Source: an uncultured cyanobacterium | Lineage (GTDB): Bacteria; Cyanobacteriota; Cyanobacteriia; PCC-6307; Cyanobiaceae | DNA: 26,817 nucleotides | Assembly: GCA_903934745.1 (NCBI GenBank) | Contig: CAIZOZ010000507.1 | Coordinates: forward strand, 1-26,817 | Direction of reading: 5' to 3' | Shown here: positions 7,700 through 15,817 of the stretch, piece after piece | Layout of the letters: each line of letters begins with the position of its first letter | How positions within the stretch are numbered: position 1 is the first letter of the stretch | Translations under genes and position numbers: made by a program | Notes under the pieces: generated by a model | Seen by the model: the letters and a program-made list of their open reading frames with translations, nothing else | What the model was told of the DNA's origin: nothing | Databases searched by the model: none

Positions 7700-9070
7700 T
7701 CAGGCCGTGGCGGCCTCGTCCATCCGGGTGTCGCGGTCGTGGCTGGCACTGGGAATCTGCACCACGTTGGCCTTGTTGCGCTGTTCCACCAGAGCCCGGG
7801 TGATCGTGAAGCTCTGGATGTCCTGGCGCGAGGGGAGGTCGTACATCACCTCCAGCATCAGTTCTTCCACGATGCCGCGCAGAGCCCGGGCACCGGTTTT
7901 GCGGCGATGGGCCTCGACAGCAATGGCGGCGATGGCGTCCGGCTCGAAATCCAGGCGCACATTGTCCATGCTCAGCAGGGTCTGGAACTGCTTGACCAGG
8001 GCATCGCGCGGTTCGGTGAGGATCGCTTCAAGGGCCTCGGTATCGAGGGGTTGCAGTACCGCACTCACCGGCAGGCGGCCGATGAATTCCGGGATCAGGC
8101 CGTAGCGCACCAGATCATTGGGTTCGAGATGGCGCAGGGCTTCAGCCACCTGCCGCTCTTTGCCGGTGCGCGGGCGTCCCTGGCCTCCTTCAGGCAGGAA
8201 GCCGATGGCGTTGCGACCCAGCCGCTTCTGGATCACGTCTTCGAGGCCGACGAAGGCGCCGCCACAGATGAACAGGATCTGGCTGGTGTCGACCTGGATG
8301 CAGTCCTGGTAAGGATGCTTGCGACCCCCCTGGGGCGGCACGTTGGCCACCGTGCCCTCCAGCATCTTCAACAGGGCCTGTTGCACGCCCTCGCCGGAAA
8401 CATCGCGGGTGATCGAAGGATTTTCACTTTTGCGGGCGATCTTGTCGATCTCGTCGATGTAGATGATGCCCCGCTGGGCCTGTTCCACATCCAGGTCGGC
8501 TTTCTGCAGCAGACGCAACAGGATGTTCTCCACGTCTTCGCCCACGTAGCCGGCTTCGGTGAGCGTGGTGGCATCGGCCACGGCAAACGGCACATCCAGC
8601 ATCTCCGCCAACGACTGGGCCAGCAATGTTTTGCCGCAGCCGGTGGGCCCGATCAGCAGAATGTTGGACTTGTGCAGCCGGGTGGCTGTCTGGTCGGTTT
8701 CTCCCTTGCCGTCCCCCTGCCAGGCCAGGCGCTTGTAGTGGTTGTAGACCGCCACCGACAGCACCTTCTTGGCTTCGTCCTGCCCCACCACCTGCTGGTC
8801 CAGGAAACTCTTGATCTCCTGGGGCTTGGGCACTTGGGCCAGGGTGGGGGCAGGCCTGGGAGCTTTCTTGGGTTGGTTCTTGCGGCTGGTTTCCGGGCTG
8901 GGGCGGCTGGCATGGCCCTGGCTATCCACCAGTTCTTCGTCGAGGATTTCGTTGCAGAGATCAATGCACTCGTCGCAGATGTAGACGCCTGGTCCGGCAA
9001 TCAACTTGCGGACCTGCTCCTGGGACTTGCCACAGAAGGAGCATTTCAGATGGGCGTCAAACTTGGCCAT
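7700..9070 (-). CDS. clpX: ATP-dependent Clp protease ATPase subunit ClpX
   Basis: A 456-residue AAA+ unfoldase that delivers proteins to ClpP. The N-terminal C4 zinc domain has Cys10, Cys13, Cys32 and Cys35. Then Walker A GPTGCGKT (141-148), pore loop GYVGEDVE (174-181), Walker B IIYIDEID (202-209), the RKH loop (250-252), the ClpP-docking IGF tripeptide (289-291) and sensor 2 GARALRG (393-399). All key residues are present. The frame is open for 54 more codons upstream, overlapping the end of clpP, but the family starts at MAKFDAHLKCSFCG, so the ATG at 9070 is used. It follows clpP by 127 bases, the standard clpP-clpX pair. Confidence 0.97.
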   Translation of the reverse strand: MAKFDAHLKCSFCGKSQEQVRKLIAGPGVYICDECIDLCNEILDEELVDSQGHASRPSPETSRKNQPKKAPRPAPTLAQVPKPQEIKSFLDQQVVGQDEAKKVLSVAVYNHYKRLAWQGDGKGETDQTATRLHKSNILLIGPTGCGKTLLAQSLAEMLDVPFAVADATTLTEAGYVGEDVENILLRLLQKADLDVEQAQRGIIYIDEIDKIARKSENPSITRDVSGEGVQQALLKMLEGTVANVPPQGGRKHPYQDCIQVDTSQILFICGGAFVGLEDVIQKRLGRNAIGFLPEGGQGRPRTGKERQVAEALRHLEPNDLVRYGLIPEFIGRLPVSAVLQPLDTEALEAILTEPRDALVKQFQTLLSMDNVRLDFEPDAIAAIAVEAHRRKTGARALRGIVEELMLEVMYDLPSRQDIQSFTITRALVEQRNKANVVQIPSASHDRDTRMDEAATA

Positions 9071-9197
9071 CGGCGACGGGTGGGGCGGCGAAGGAGTGGA
9101 CAGGGGCGGCTGCCGCTGCCAAGGGTCACCCTGGGTGCGGCGGCGTTTGCTCTCCTTGAGGATCGGAACGGGGCTGGACTGGCCCCAGGGCTGGAGG

Positions 9198-9920
9198 TCA
9201 GTCTGGGACCGGTAGGCCGCTGTCGTTGACAACCCGGTCGATCAGACCGTATTCAACCGCTTCTGCTGGCGAAAGGAAGTAGTCGCGGTCAGTGTCTTCG
9301 GCGATTTTGTCCAGCGGCTGGCCGGTGTGTTCGGCCATCAGGCCGTTGAGCGTGTCCTTGAGATACAGAATCTCGCGGGCCTGAATCTCGATGTCCACGG
9401 CCTGGCCCTGGGCACCACCGAGGGGCTGGTGAATCATGATCCGGGCATTGGGAAGGGCCAACCGTTTGCCTTTGGCGCCGCCCGAGAGCAGGAAGGCCCC
9501 CATGCTGGCGGCCAGTCCGTAGCAGATGGTGACGACGTCAGGGGCCACCTGCTGCATCGTGTCGTAGATGGCCAGCCCGGCGGTGACCGAGCCGCCGGGG
9601 GAGTTCACATAGATCTGGATGTCCTTGTCCGGATCCTCGGCCTCCAGGTACAGCAGCTGGGCCACGAGCGAATCGGCCACCTGATCGTCGATGCCGGTGC
9701 CCAGGAAGATGATCCGTTCCCGCAACATCCGGGAATAGATGTCGAAGGCCCGATCCCCCCGGCCGGACTGCTCCACCACCGTGGGCAGGATGCCGGGCGC
9801 CGCGCTGGGCGGCGGGGCGGTGATGGCGTTCCAGGGCTGGGGGCCGCTCCAATGGCTGTGCACCGGGTGGCGCCGCAGGCCACCGGGGGAGGAAAACGGG
9901 TTGGGTTGGGCGTCGATCAC
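9198..9920 (-). CDS. clpP: ATP-dependent Clp protease proteolytic subunit ClpP
   Basis: A 240-residue serine peptidase with the full triad Ser139 (GLAASMGAF), His164 (IMIHQPLGG) and Asp213 (DTDRDYFL); the spacings of 25 and 49 residues equal those of E. coli ClpP. The core begins near VVEQSGRGDRAFDIYSR. The first 45 or so residues are a Pro-rich extension typical of the picocyanobacterial ClpP encoded beside clpX (often called ClpP2), where the propeptide is variable. Cyanobacteria carry several clpP genes and an inactive ClpR; this one is catalytically complete. It lies 41 bases after tig and 127 before clpX, so the chaperone and protease are probably co-expressed. Confidence 0.97.
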   Translation of the reverse strand: MIDAQPNPFSSPGGLRRHPVHSHWSGPQPWNAITAPPPSAAPGILPTVVEQSGRGDRAFDIYSRMLRERIIFLGTGIDDQVADSLVAQLLYLEAEDPDKDIQIYVNSPGGSVTAGLAIYDTMQQVAPDVVTICYGLAASMGAFLLSGGAKGKRLALPNARIMIHQPLGGAQGQAVDIEIQAREILYLKDTLNGLMAEHTGQPLDKIAEDTDRDYFLSPAEAVEYGLIDRVVNDSGLPVPD

Positions 9921-9961
9921 GCGGACAGTCTCAGGCCTGGGTATGGATGCAATCTATGGGC

Positions 9962-11431
9962 TCAGTCCTTGGCAGCGGCTGTGGGCCCGGCTTCGGTCGG
10001 GCTGTCGGCGGCATCGGCATCGGCTTCTAGGGCCTCTGCATCGCTGGTTGCCGGCGGTTTTTCGGTGACGGTGCTGTTGGCTTCCAGCCATTCGAGCAGG
10101 CGCTCCTTGAGCAAATCGTCGCCGACGGCCAGGCGCAGCCGCTGGGGATCAATGGTGCTGGTGTCGCTGAGGCCGAGGCTCACCTCCTTGACTTTGGCCT
10201 CGATGTCCGTCTCGGCCACCGCGATCGCCTCAGCGGCGGCAAGGGCCTTAAGGGCCAGGTTGCGACGCAGTCGCTGTTCCGCCTCCGGGCGGGAGGTGTC
10301 CACCAGGCTGCGCACCAGATCCTGGGTGAACAGTTTTTTGACATCCATGCCCTGTTGGGCGATCTGGCTGGCGGTCTGCTCGATCAGGTTGCGGATTTCG
10401 GTTTGGATCAGGGTTTCGGGCAGCTCCACCTCCAGCTGTTCCACCAGCGCTTCCAGCAGGGCGTCGTGGCGATTGGCGCGGTGACGCCGCTCGGCGTCCT
10501 CCTGCAGGCGGGTTTCGAGATCGGCCCGCAGTTCGGCGAGGGTGGACTTGTCGCTGGCCTGTTGGGCGAAGGCGTCGTCCAGTGGCGGCAGTTCCTGGGT
10601 TTTCAGCTCGATCAGGGTGATCTCAAATTCCGCCGGGCGGCCGGCAGCCTCCGCCTGGGGATAGGACTCGGGGAAGCTGCAGGAGACGGTGCGACTGTCG
10701 CCGGGCTCCATGCCGAGGATTCCCTCAATGAAGCCAGGAATCATGCGGCCCTCTTCCAGTTCCACCTCCATGCCTGCGGAGCTGCCGCCTTCAATCGCCT
10801 CACCGGTGTCGCTGTAGGTGCCGCTGAAGCTCACCTCGGCCACATCGCCGCTGGCAGCGGCGCGGCCTTCCACCGGCACCAGCGTCGCCAGGCGGCGACG
10901 CGACTGGTCCAGCAGCTCATCGACCCGGGCGGGGTCGTAGCTGATCGCTTCGGCTTCAGCTTGCAGGCCCTTGGTGAGCTTGAGGCTGGGAGTGGGCTCC
11001 ACGTCCAGCTCCAGGGTGAAGGTGAGCGCGCTGCCGGGTTCAAAGCGGGCGAGCACCGCTTCAAAGGCTTCGTTCAGCTGGGGCGCGCTGATGGCCTCGA
11101 TCTTTTCCTGGCCGACGGCGTCACGGAAGGCGCTTTCCACCAGCTCCTCAAGAGCCGTGGCCCGGATGCGCAGGGGACCGATCTGCTGCAGTAGCACCGG
11201 CCGGGGCACCTTGCCTTTGCGGAAGCCGGGCAGCTTGATGCTGCGGCTGAGTTTGGCCAGGGCGGCGTCGTAGCTGGCCTGGCAGCGGCTCCCCGTGACG
11301 CCGATCTCCACCGCCAGTCGGCTGCCCGGACGGGGGCTGGTGCTGACCTGCAGGGAGGCGTTGGCTTGGCTGGCCTCGCTCTCGACGGCTGGGGTCTGGG
11401 CGGCTTTGGAGCTGGCGGCGGCTGGACTCAT
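9962..11431 (-). CDS. tig: Trigger factor, ribosome-bound chaperone and prolyl isomerase
   Basis: A 489-residue trigger factor. The N-terminal ribosome-binding domain carries GFRKGKVPR (69-77), the tip that contacts ribosomal protein L23. The FKBP-type prolyl isomerase domain (about 190-280, around GDVAEVSFSGTYSDTGEAIE and FPESYPQAEAAGRPAEF) and the long helical C-terminal chaperone domain follow, ending in an acidic Ala/Glu/Asp tail. The N-terminus is about 25 residues longer than in E. coli and rich in Ala/Ser; a start nearer residue 28 (LQVSTSPRPGS) would need a non-ATG codon, so the ATG at 11431 is kept. It is first in the run tig-clpP-clpX-LRAT-dnaX, divergent from asd. Confidence 0.97.
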   Translation of the reverse strand: MSPAAASSKAAQTPAVESEASQANASLQVSTSPRPGSRLAVEIGVTGSRCQASYDAALAKLSRSIKLPGFRKGKVPRPVLLQQIGPLRIRATALEELVESAFRDAVGQEKIEAISAPQLNEAFEAVLARFEPGSALTFTLELDVEPTPSLKLTKGLQAEAEAISYDPARVDELLDQSRRRLATLVPVEGRAAASGDVAEVSFSGTYSDTGEAIEGGSSAGMEVELEEGRMIPGFIEGILGMEPGDSRTVSCSFPESYPQAEAAGRPAEFEITLIELKTQELPPLDDAFAQQASDKSTLAELRADLETRLQEDAERRHRANRHDALLEALVEQLEVELPETLIQTEIRNLIEQTASQIAQQGMDVKKLFTQDLVRSLVDTSRPEAEQRLRRNLALKALAAAEAIAVAETDIEAKVKEVSLGLSDTSTIDPQRLRLAVGDDLLKERLLEWLEANSTVTEKPPATSDAEALEADADAADSPTEAGPTAAAKD

Positions 11432-11799
11432 GAACGGGGCCGATCGAGCAGGGCAGCCCCCGATCCTAGAAACTGGCGCGGCCGACCCTCGCTGGATCGA
11501 CGCAGGTGCGTATTGTGGAAACGACGCAAGCGTGAGACATATCCCTGCTCAGGCGGTAACGGCATTGGGCCGAACCGTCCTTCCGGTAAGCCTGCCGGCA
11601 CCGGCTTCAGTGCAGCAAATCGCAACAGCCCAGTTGGTTGTTGTGTTTGGCGCCTCTCTCTCTGCCCAGGAACCGAGCGCAGTCTTCTTCGCCCCCTGCC
11701 CCTTCGGTCTCCGACAGTCCTGTTTCCAAACCGTCCCTTCCGTTGACCGCCTTTACCGCAGCTCCTTCCCCCGATCTCCGCTCTGTCTCCCCTGGTGGT
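11432..11799. other. Divergent tig/asd control region
   Basis: These 368 bases separate the tig start from the chosen asd start and must hold both promoters. Two adjacent small dyads lie at 11500-11533. A weak sigma70-like pair toward asd is TTGTGG (11513-11518) and ACATAT (11537-11542), 18 bases apart. The asd frame is open from 11638, so the right half may encode an extended Asd N-terminus. I see no ATG start for a further gene. Confidence 0.5.
11500..11533. promoter_or_regulatory. Paired short dyads, candidate operator
   Basis: ACGCA-GG-TGCGT (11500-11511) and ACGC-AA-GCGT (11524-11533) are two small perfect inverted repeats with related arms. Their centres are 23 bp apart, roughly two helical turns. 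They lie in the divergent tig/asd region and overlap the weak asd-facing promoter-like pair. A binding site for a dimeric regulator is inference only. Confidence 0.3.
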
Positions 11800-12837
11800 T
11801 TGCCCCGCCGGCCCTTGAAGGTGGCTGTGCTCGGGGCCACCGGGGCTGTCGGCCACGAGTTGTTGCAGTTGCTCGAGGAGCGTGCCTTCCCCGTGGCGGA
11901 GCTCTCCGTGCTCGCCTCGCCCCGTTCGGCTGGCACCTCGATCAGCTGGTGTGGTGAGAGCCTCACGCTCAAGCCGGTCGAGGAGGGTTGTTTCGATGGT
12001 GTTGATCTGGTCCTGGCCTCGGCTGGTGGTGCGGTGTCGCGCCACTGGGCACCCCAGGCCGCGGCTGCCGGTGCGGTGGTGATCGACAACTCCAGCGCCT
12101 TCCGTCTGGATCCGGCGGTGCCGCTGGTGGTTCCTGAGGTGAACCCCCAAGCCGCCTTCGCCCATCAGGGCATCATTGCCAACCCCAACTGCACCACCAT
12201 TCTGTTGACCCTGGCTCTGGCGCCCCTGGCGGCACGGCGGTCGATCCGGCGCGTGGTGCTGAGCACGTACCAGTCCGCCAGTGGCGCCGGCGCCCGGGCC
12301 ATGGAGGAGCTGCGTCAGCTCAGTCGCACGGTGCTTGAAGGTGGCGAACCGGTGAGTGAGGTGTTGCCCCATTCCCTGGCCTTCAACCTGTTCCTGCATA
12401 ACTCGCCGCTGCAGGCCAGCGGCTACTGCGAAGAAGAGTTGAAGATGATCAACGAAACCCGCAAGATCATGGCGCTGCCGAATCTGCGTTTGACGGCCAC
12501 CTGTGTGCGGGTGCCGGTGTTGCGGGCCCATTCTGAGGCCGTGAACATCGAGTTCGAGGAACCTTTCCCAGTGGCGGAAGCCCGGGCGTTGTTGGCGGTG
12601 GCGGCAGGGGTGGAGCTGATTGAGGACTTTGAGGCCAACCGCTTCCCGATGCCCACCGATGTCACCGGTCGCGATCCGGTGGCGGTCGGTCGCATTCGCC
12701 AGGATCTCAGTGATCCGCATGCTCTCGAGCTCTGGCTCTGCGGTGATCAGATCCGTAAGGGGGCGGCGCTCAATGCCATCCAGATCGCTGAACTGCTGAT
12801 CGCCGGTGCGCCACAGGCTCCAGGAGGCGTCGCTTGA
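11800..12837 (+). CDS. asd: Aspartate-semialdehyde dehydrogenase
   Basis: The enzyme reduces aspartyl phosphate to aspartate semialdehyde with NADPH, the branch point to lysine, threonine and methionine. The NADP-binding loop is VAVLGATGAVGHELL and the catalytic cysteine is Cys131 in IANPNCTTI, counted from the chosen start; YQSASGAGARAMEEL and LWLCGDQIRKGAALNA are further family blocks. The start is uncertain: the frame is open from TTG 11638 with no ATG anywhere before the Rossmann loop. I chose TTG 11800 because family proteins begin a few residues before RPLKVAVLGATG; TTG 11743 or 11638 would add 19 or 54 Ser/Pro-rich residues. The stop overlaps the dapA start, so the two are translationally coupled. 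Confidence 0.95.
   Translation: MPRRPLKVAVLGATGAVGHELLQLLEERAFPVAELSVLASPRSAGTSISWCGESLTLKPVEEGCFDGVDLVLASAGGAVSRHWAPQAAAAGAVVIDNSSAFRLDPAVPLVVPEVNPQAAFAHQGIIANPNCTTILLTLALAPLAARRSIRRVVLSTYQSASGAGARAMEELRQLSRTVLEGGEPVSEVLPHSLAFNLFLHNSPLQASGYCEEELKMINETRKIMALPNLRLTATCVRVPVLRAHSEAVNIEFEEPFPVAEARALLAVAAGVELIEDFEANRFPMPTDVTGRDPVAVGRIRQDLSDPHALELWLCGDQIRKGAALNAIQIAELLIAGAPQAPGGVA
12823..12827 (+). promoter_or_regulatory. Shine-Dalgarno site deciding the dapA TTG start
   Basis: GGAGG lies six bases before TTG 12834 inside the end of asd. It is the strongest ribosome-binding site seen at a start in this window and supports the unusual TTG start that overlaps the asd stop (TTGA). Confidence 0.75.
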
Positions 12838-13751
12838 GCGCCGAACTCCCCACCGCGGCCGGCCCCCAGGCCCCCTTCGGCCGGGTGCTCACCGCCATGG
12901 TCACGCCGTTCAATGCCGATGGGGCGGTGGATCTGGCCTTGGCGGCTCGCCTGGCCGAACACCTGGTGTCCCATGGCTCCGATGGGCTGGTGCTCTGCGG
13001 CACCACCGGCGAATCCCCCACGCTGAGCTGGCAGGAGCAGCACCGCTTGTTCGCGGCGGTGAAGGAGGCCTTGGCCGGTCGGGTGCCCCTGCTGGCCGGC
13101 AGCGGCAGCAATTGCACCGCCGAGGCGGTGGAGGCAACCCGGGAGGCGGCCGAACTCGGTGCGGATGGAGCTCTGGTGGTGGTGCCTTACTACAACAAGC
13201 CACCCCAGGATGGCCTTGAGGCCCATTTCCGGGCGGTGGCGGCGGCGGCGCCCGAGCTGCCGCTGATGCTGTACAACATCCCCGGCCGAACGGGCTGCAG
13301 CCTGGCGCCGGAAACGGTCGCCCGTCTGCTGGACTGTCCCAATGTGATCAGCTTCAAGGCGGCCAGTGGCACCACGGAGGAGGTGAGCCAGCTGCGCGGC
13401 CTCTGCGGCAATCGCCTGGCGATCTACAGCGGCGATGACGCCCTCACGCTGCCGATGCTCGCCGTCGGAGCCGTTGGTGTGGTCAGCGTCGCCAGCCATC
13501 TGGTGGGTCCCGCCATCCGCGCCCTGGTTCAGGCCTTCCTGGCCGGCGATCACGCCGCCGCCCTCGCCTTGCACGAGCAGCTGCTGCCGCTGTTCAAAGC
13601 CCTCTTCTGCACCACCAATCCCGTGCCGGTGAAAGCCGCCCTTGAGATCACCGGTTGGCCGGTGGGTGCCCCCCGTCTTCCCCTTCTCCCTGCTGAGCGC
13701 GATGTGAGACAACGACTGCATTCAGTTCTGGCTGCCCTGCGTCCCACCTGA
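12834..13751 (+). CDS. dapA: 4-hydroxy-tetrahydrodipicolinate synthase
   Basis: A 305-residue TIM-barrel enzyme that condenses pyruvate with aspartate semialdehyde, the first committed step to lysine and diaminopimelate for peptidoglycan. It shows the Schiff-base Lys175 in VISFKAASG, Tyr147 in LMLYNIPGRTG, Arg152, and the substrate-binding GTTGE (56-60), matching the E. coli residues Lys161, Tyr133, Arg138 and Thr44/45. The start is TTG, overlapping the asd stop by four bases, with GGAGG six bases upstream. It uses the product of Asd, the gene before it; LysC, which feeds Asd, lies 8 kb away on the other strand. RNase J follows after 65 bases. Confidence 0.97.
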   Translation: MSAELPTAAGPQAPFGRVLTAMVTPFNADGAVDLALAARLAEHLVSHGSDGLVLCGTTGESPTLSWQEQHRLFAAVKEALAGRVPLLAGSGSNCTAEAVEATREAAELGADGALVVVPYYNKPPQDGLEAHFRAVAAAAPELPLMLYNIPGRTGCSLAPETVARLLDCPNVISFKAASGTTEEVSQLRGLCGNRLAIYSGDDALTLPMLAVGAVGVVSVASHLVGPAIRALVQAFLAGDHAAALALHEQLLPLFKALFCTTNPVPVKAALEITGWPVGAPRLPLLPAERDVRQRLHSVLAALRPT

Positions 13752-13816
13752 CGCCAAGGCTTGCTTCCAGTTACGGCACCACGTCCAAAACGTACGAATT
13801 ATCCGGTTATTCCTTC

Positions 13817-15817
13817 ATGACGAGTCAGAACGGTCAAGGCCAAGCAGCCCAAGCCAAGCAGCCCTGCCTCAGGGTGATTCCCCTGGGTGGCCTGCACGAG
13901 ATTGGCAAAAACACCTGTGTTTTTGAATATGGCGACGACCTGATGCTGGTTGACGCTGGCCTCGCTTTCCCCAGTGATGGCATGCATGGCGTCAATGTGG
14001 TCATGCCTGACACGAGCTATCTGAGGGAGAATCAGAAGCGAATCCGTGGCATGGTGGTGACCCATGGCCATGAAGATCACATCGGTGGCATTCCTCACCA
14101 CCTCAAGAATTTCAATATTCCCATTATCTATGGGCCGCGGCTGGCGATGTCCATGCTTCAGGGCAAGATGGAGGAGGCTGGTGTCACCGATCGCACCACC
14201 ATCCAGACCATCAGTCCCCGCGATGTGGTGCACGTGGGTCAGCACTTCAAGGTGGAGTTCATCCGCAACACCCACTCAATGGCCGACAGCTTCTCGCTGG
14301 CGATCACCACGCCGGTGGGTGTGATCGTGTTCACCGGTGACTTCAAGTTTGACCACACTCCCGTGGATGGCGAAACCTTCGACATCCAGCGCATGGCCCA
14401 TTACGGCGAACAGGGTGTGTTGTGTCTGTTCAGTGACTCCACTAACGCGGAGTTGCCCGGTTTTGCGCCGCCGGAGCGCTCCGTGTTCCCCAATCTTGAT
14501 CGCCATATTTCCCAGGCCGAAGGTCGGGTAATCATCACCACATTTGCCAGCTCGATTCATCGGGTGGCGATGATTCTGGAACTGGCGATGAAGAACGGCC
14601 GTAAGGTCGGTCTGCTGGGCCGCTCGATGCTCAACGTGATCGCCAAAGCGCGCGAACTCGGTTACATGCGCTGCCCCGATGATCTGTTTGTGCCGATCAA
14701 GCAGATCCGCGATCTCCCCGATCGCGAAACCCTGCTGCTGATGACGGGCAGCCAAGGCGAGCCCCTGGCTGCGTTGAGCCGCATCTCGCGGGGAGAGCAT
14801 CCGCAGGTTCAGGTGAAGTCCACCGACACCATCATTTTCTCTGCCAGCCCGATTCCCGGCAACACAATTTCAGTGGTCAACACGATTGACCGACTGATGA
14901 TGATGGGGGCCAAGGTTGTCTATGGCAAGGGCGAAGGGATCCATGTGTCCGGGCATGGTTTCCAGGAAGACCACAAGCTGATGCTGGCTTTGGTGCGACC
15001 CAAGTTCTTTGTGCCTGTGCATGGCGAACACCGCATGCTCGTGGCCCACGCCAAGACGTCCCATTCCATGGGCATTCCCGTCGATCACACCCTGATCATC
15101 GACAACGGCGATGTGGTGGAACTCACCCCCGATTCCATCCGCCGGGGCGATCCGGTGAAGGCCGGCATTGAACTGCTCGACGCCTCCCGCAATGGCATCG
15201 TCGATGCTCGGGTGCTGAAGGAACGGCAGCAGTTGGCCGAGGATGGCGTGATCACGCTGCTGGCGGTGATCACCACCGATGGCGTGATGGCCGCTCCGCC
15301 CCGGGTCAATCTGCGCGGTGTCGTCACCGCCGCCGATCCCCGCAAGCTCTCGATCTGGGCTGAGCGCGAAATCGGCTGGGTGCTCGAGAACCGCTGGAAT
15401 CAGCTCTCCCGCAACACCGGCGGCAAAGCTCCTGAAGTCGACTGGGTGGGTGTGCAGCGCGAGGTGGAAGTGGGCCTCCAGCGCCGTCTGCGGCGCGAGC
15501 TGCAGGTGGATCCCCTGATCATCTGCCTGGTGCAGCCAGCCCCTGCCGGCACGCCTGCCTACAAGGGGCGTGCCGACAGCGAGCCCGATAGCCGTCCTGC
15601 ACCCCGGGGCCGCCGCGAGGGTGGTGCTCGTGAGGCCGTTGTTCGTGATGGCGGTCGCCAGGGCCGCAGCGATCAGCCCGCGCCCCAGCGTCAGCTGGTG
15701 ACGGCGGTTGCTGCTGTTGCCGCGGCCCCAGCGCCGGTGGCGGCGAAGGTTGTGGCCGAGGAGCCCGAGCTCAACGGTCGGGTCCGTCGCCGTCGTTCAG
15801 CCGCCGTCGCCGGCTGA
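13817..15817 (+). CDS. rnj: Ribonuclease J
   Basis: A 666-residue metallo-beta-lactamase/beta-CASP nuclease that processes and decays RNA by endonuclease and 5'-exonuclease action. The zinc motif HGHEDH is at 83-88, with further metal ligands expected in NTHSMADSF and FTGDFKFDHT. The beta-CASP blocks are visible (FSDSTNAELPG, TTFASSIHRV, MTGSQGEPLAALSRI, HVSGHGFQEDH and PVHGEHRM), so the active site looks complete. The C-terminus after about residue 575 is an Arg/Ala/Pro-rich tail ending VRRRRSAAVAG; such basic tails occur in cyanobacterial RNase J and may bind RNA or other degradosome parts (inference). Its last 21 bases overlap the end of the convergent gene at 15797-17023. Confidence 0.96.
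   Translation: MTSQNGQGQAAQAKQPCLRVIPLGGLHEIGKNTCVFEYGDDLMLVDAGLAFPSDGMHGVNVVMPDTSYLRENQKRIRGMVVTHGHEDHIGGIPHHLKNFNIPIIYGPRLAMSMLQGKMEEAGVTDRTTIQTISPRDVVHVGQHFKVEFIRNTHSMADSFSLAITTPVGVIVFTGDFKFDHTPVDGETFDIQRMAHYGEQGVLCLFSDSTNAELPGFAPPERSVFPNLDRHISQAEGRVIITTFASSIHRVAMILELAMKNGRKVGLLGRSMLNVIAKARELGYMRCPDDLFVPIKQIRDLPDRETLLLMTGSQGEPLAALSRISRGEHPQVQVKSTDTIIFSASPIPGNTISVVNTIDRLMMMGAKVVYGKGEGIHVSGHGFQEDHKLMLALVRPKFFVPVHGEHRMLVAHAKTSHSMGIPVDHTLIIDNGDVVELTPDSIRRGDPVKAGIELLDASRNGIVDARVLKERQQLAEDGVITLLAVITTDGVMAAPPRVNLRGVVTAADPRKLSIWAEREIGWVLENRWNQLSRNTGGKAPEVDWVGVQREVEVGLQRRLRRELQVDPLIICLVQPAPAGTPAYKGRADSEPDSRPAPRGRREGGAREAVVRDGGRQGRSDQPAPQRQLVTAVAAVAAAPAPVAAKVVAEEPELNGRVRRRRSAAVAG

Noticed and set aside
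5015..7803. Several long plus-strand open frames opposite dnaX, the LRAT-like gene and clpX
   Set aside because: All lie antisense to genes with intact motifs, are compositionally odd, and have no ribosome-binding sites or family signatures.
7622..9229. 535-codon plus-strand frame opposite clpX
   Set aside because: It is an antisense shadow of ClpX, whose every catalytic motif is on the minus strand.
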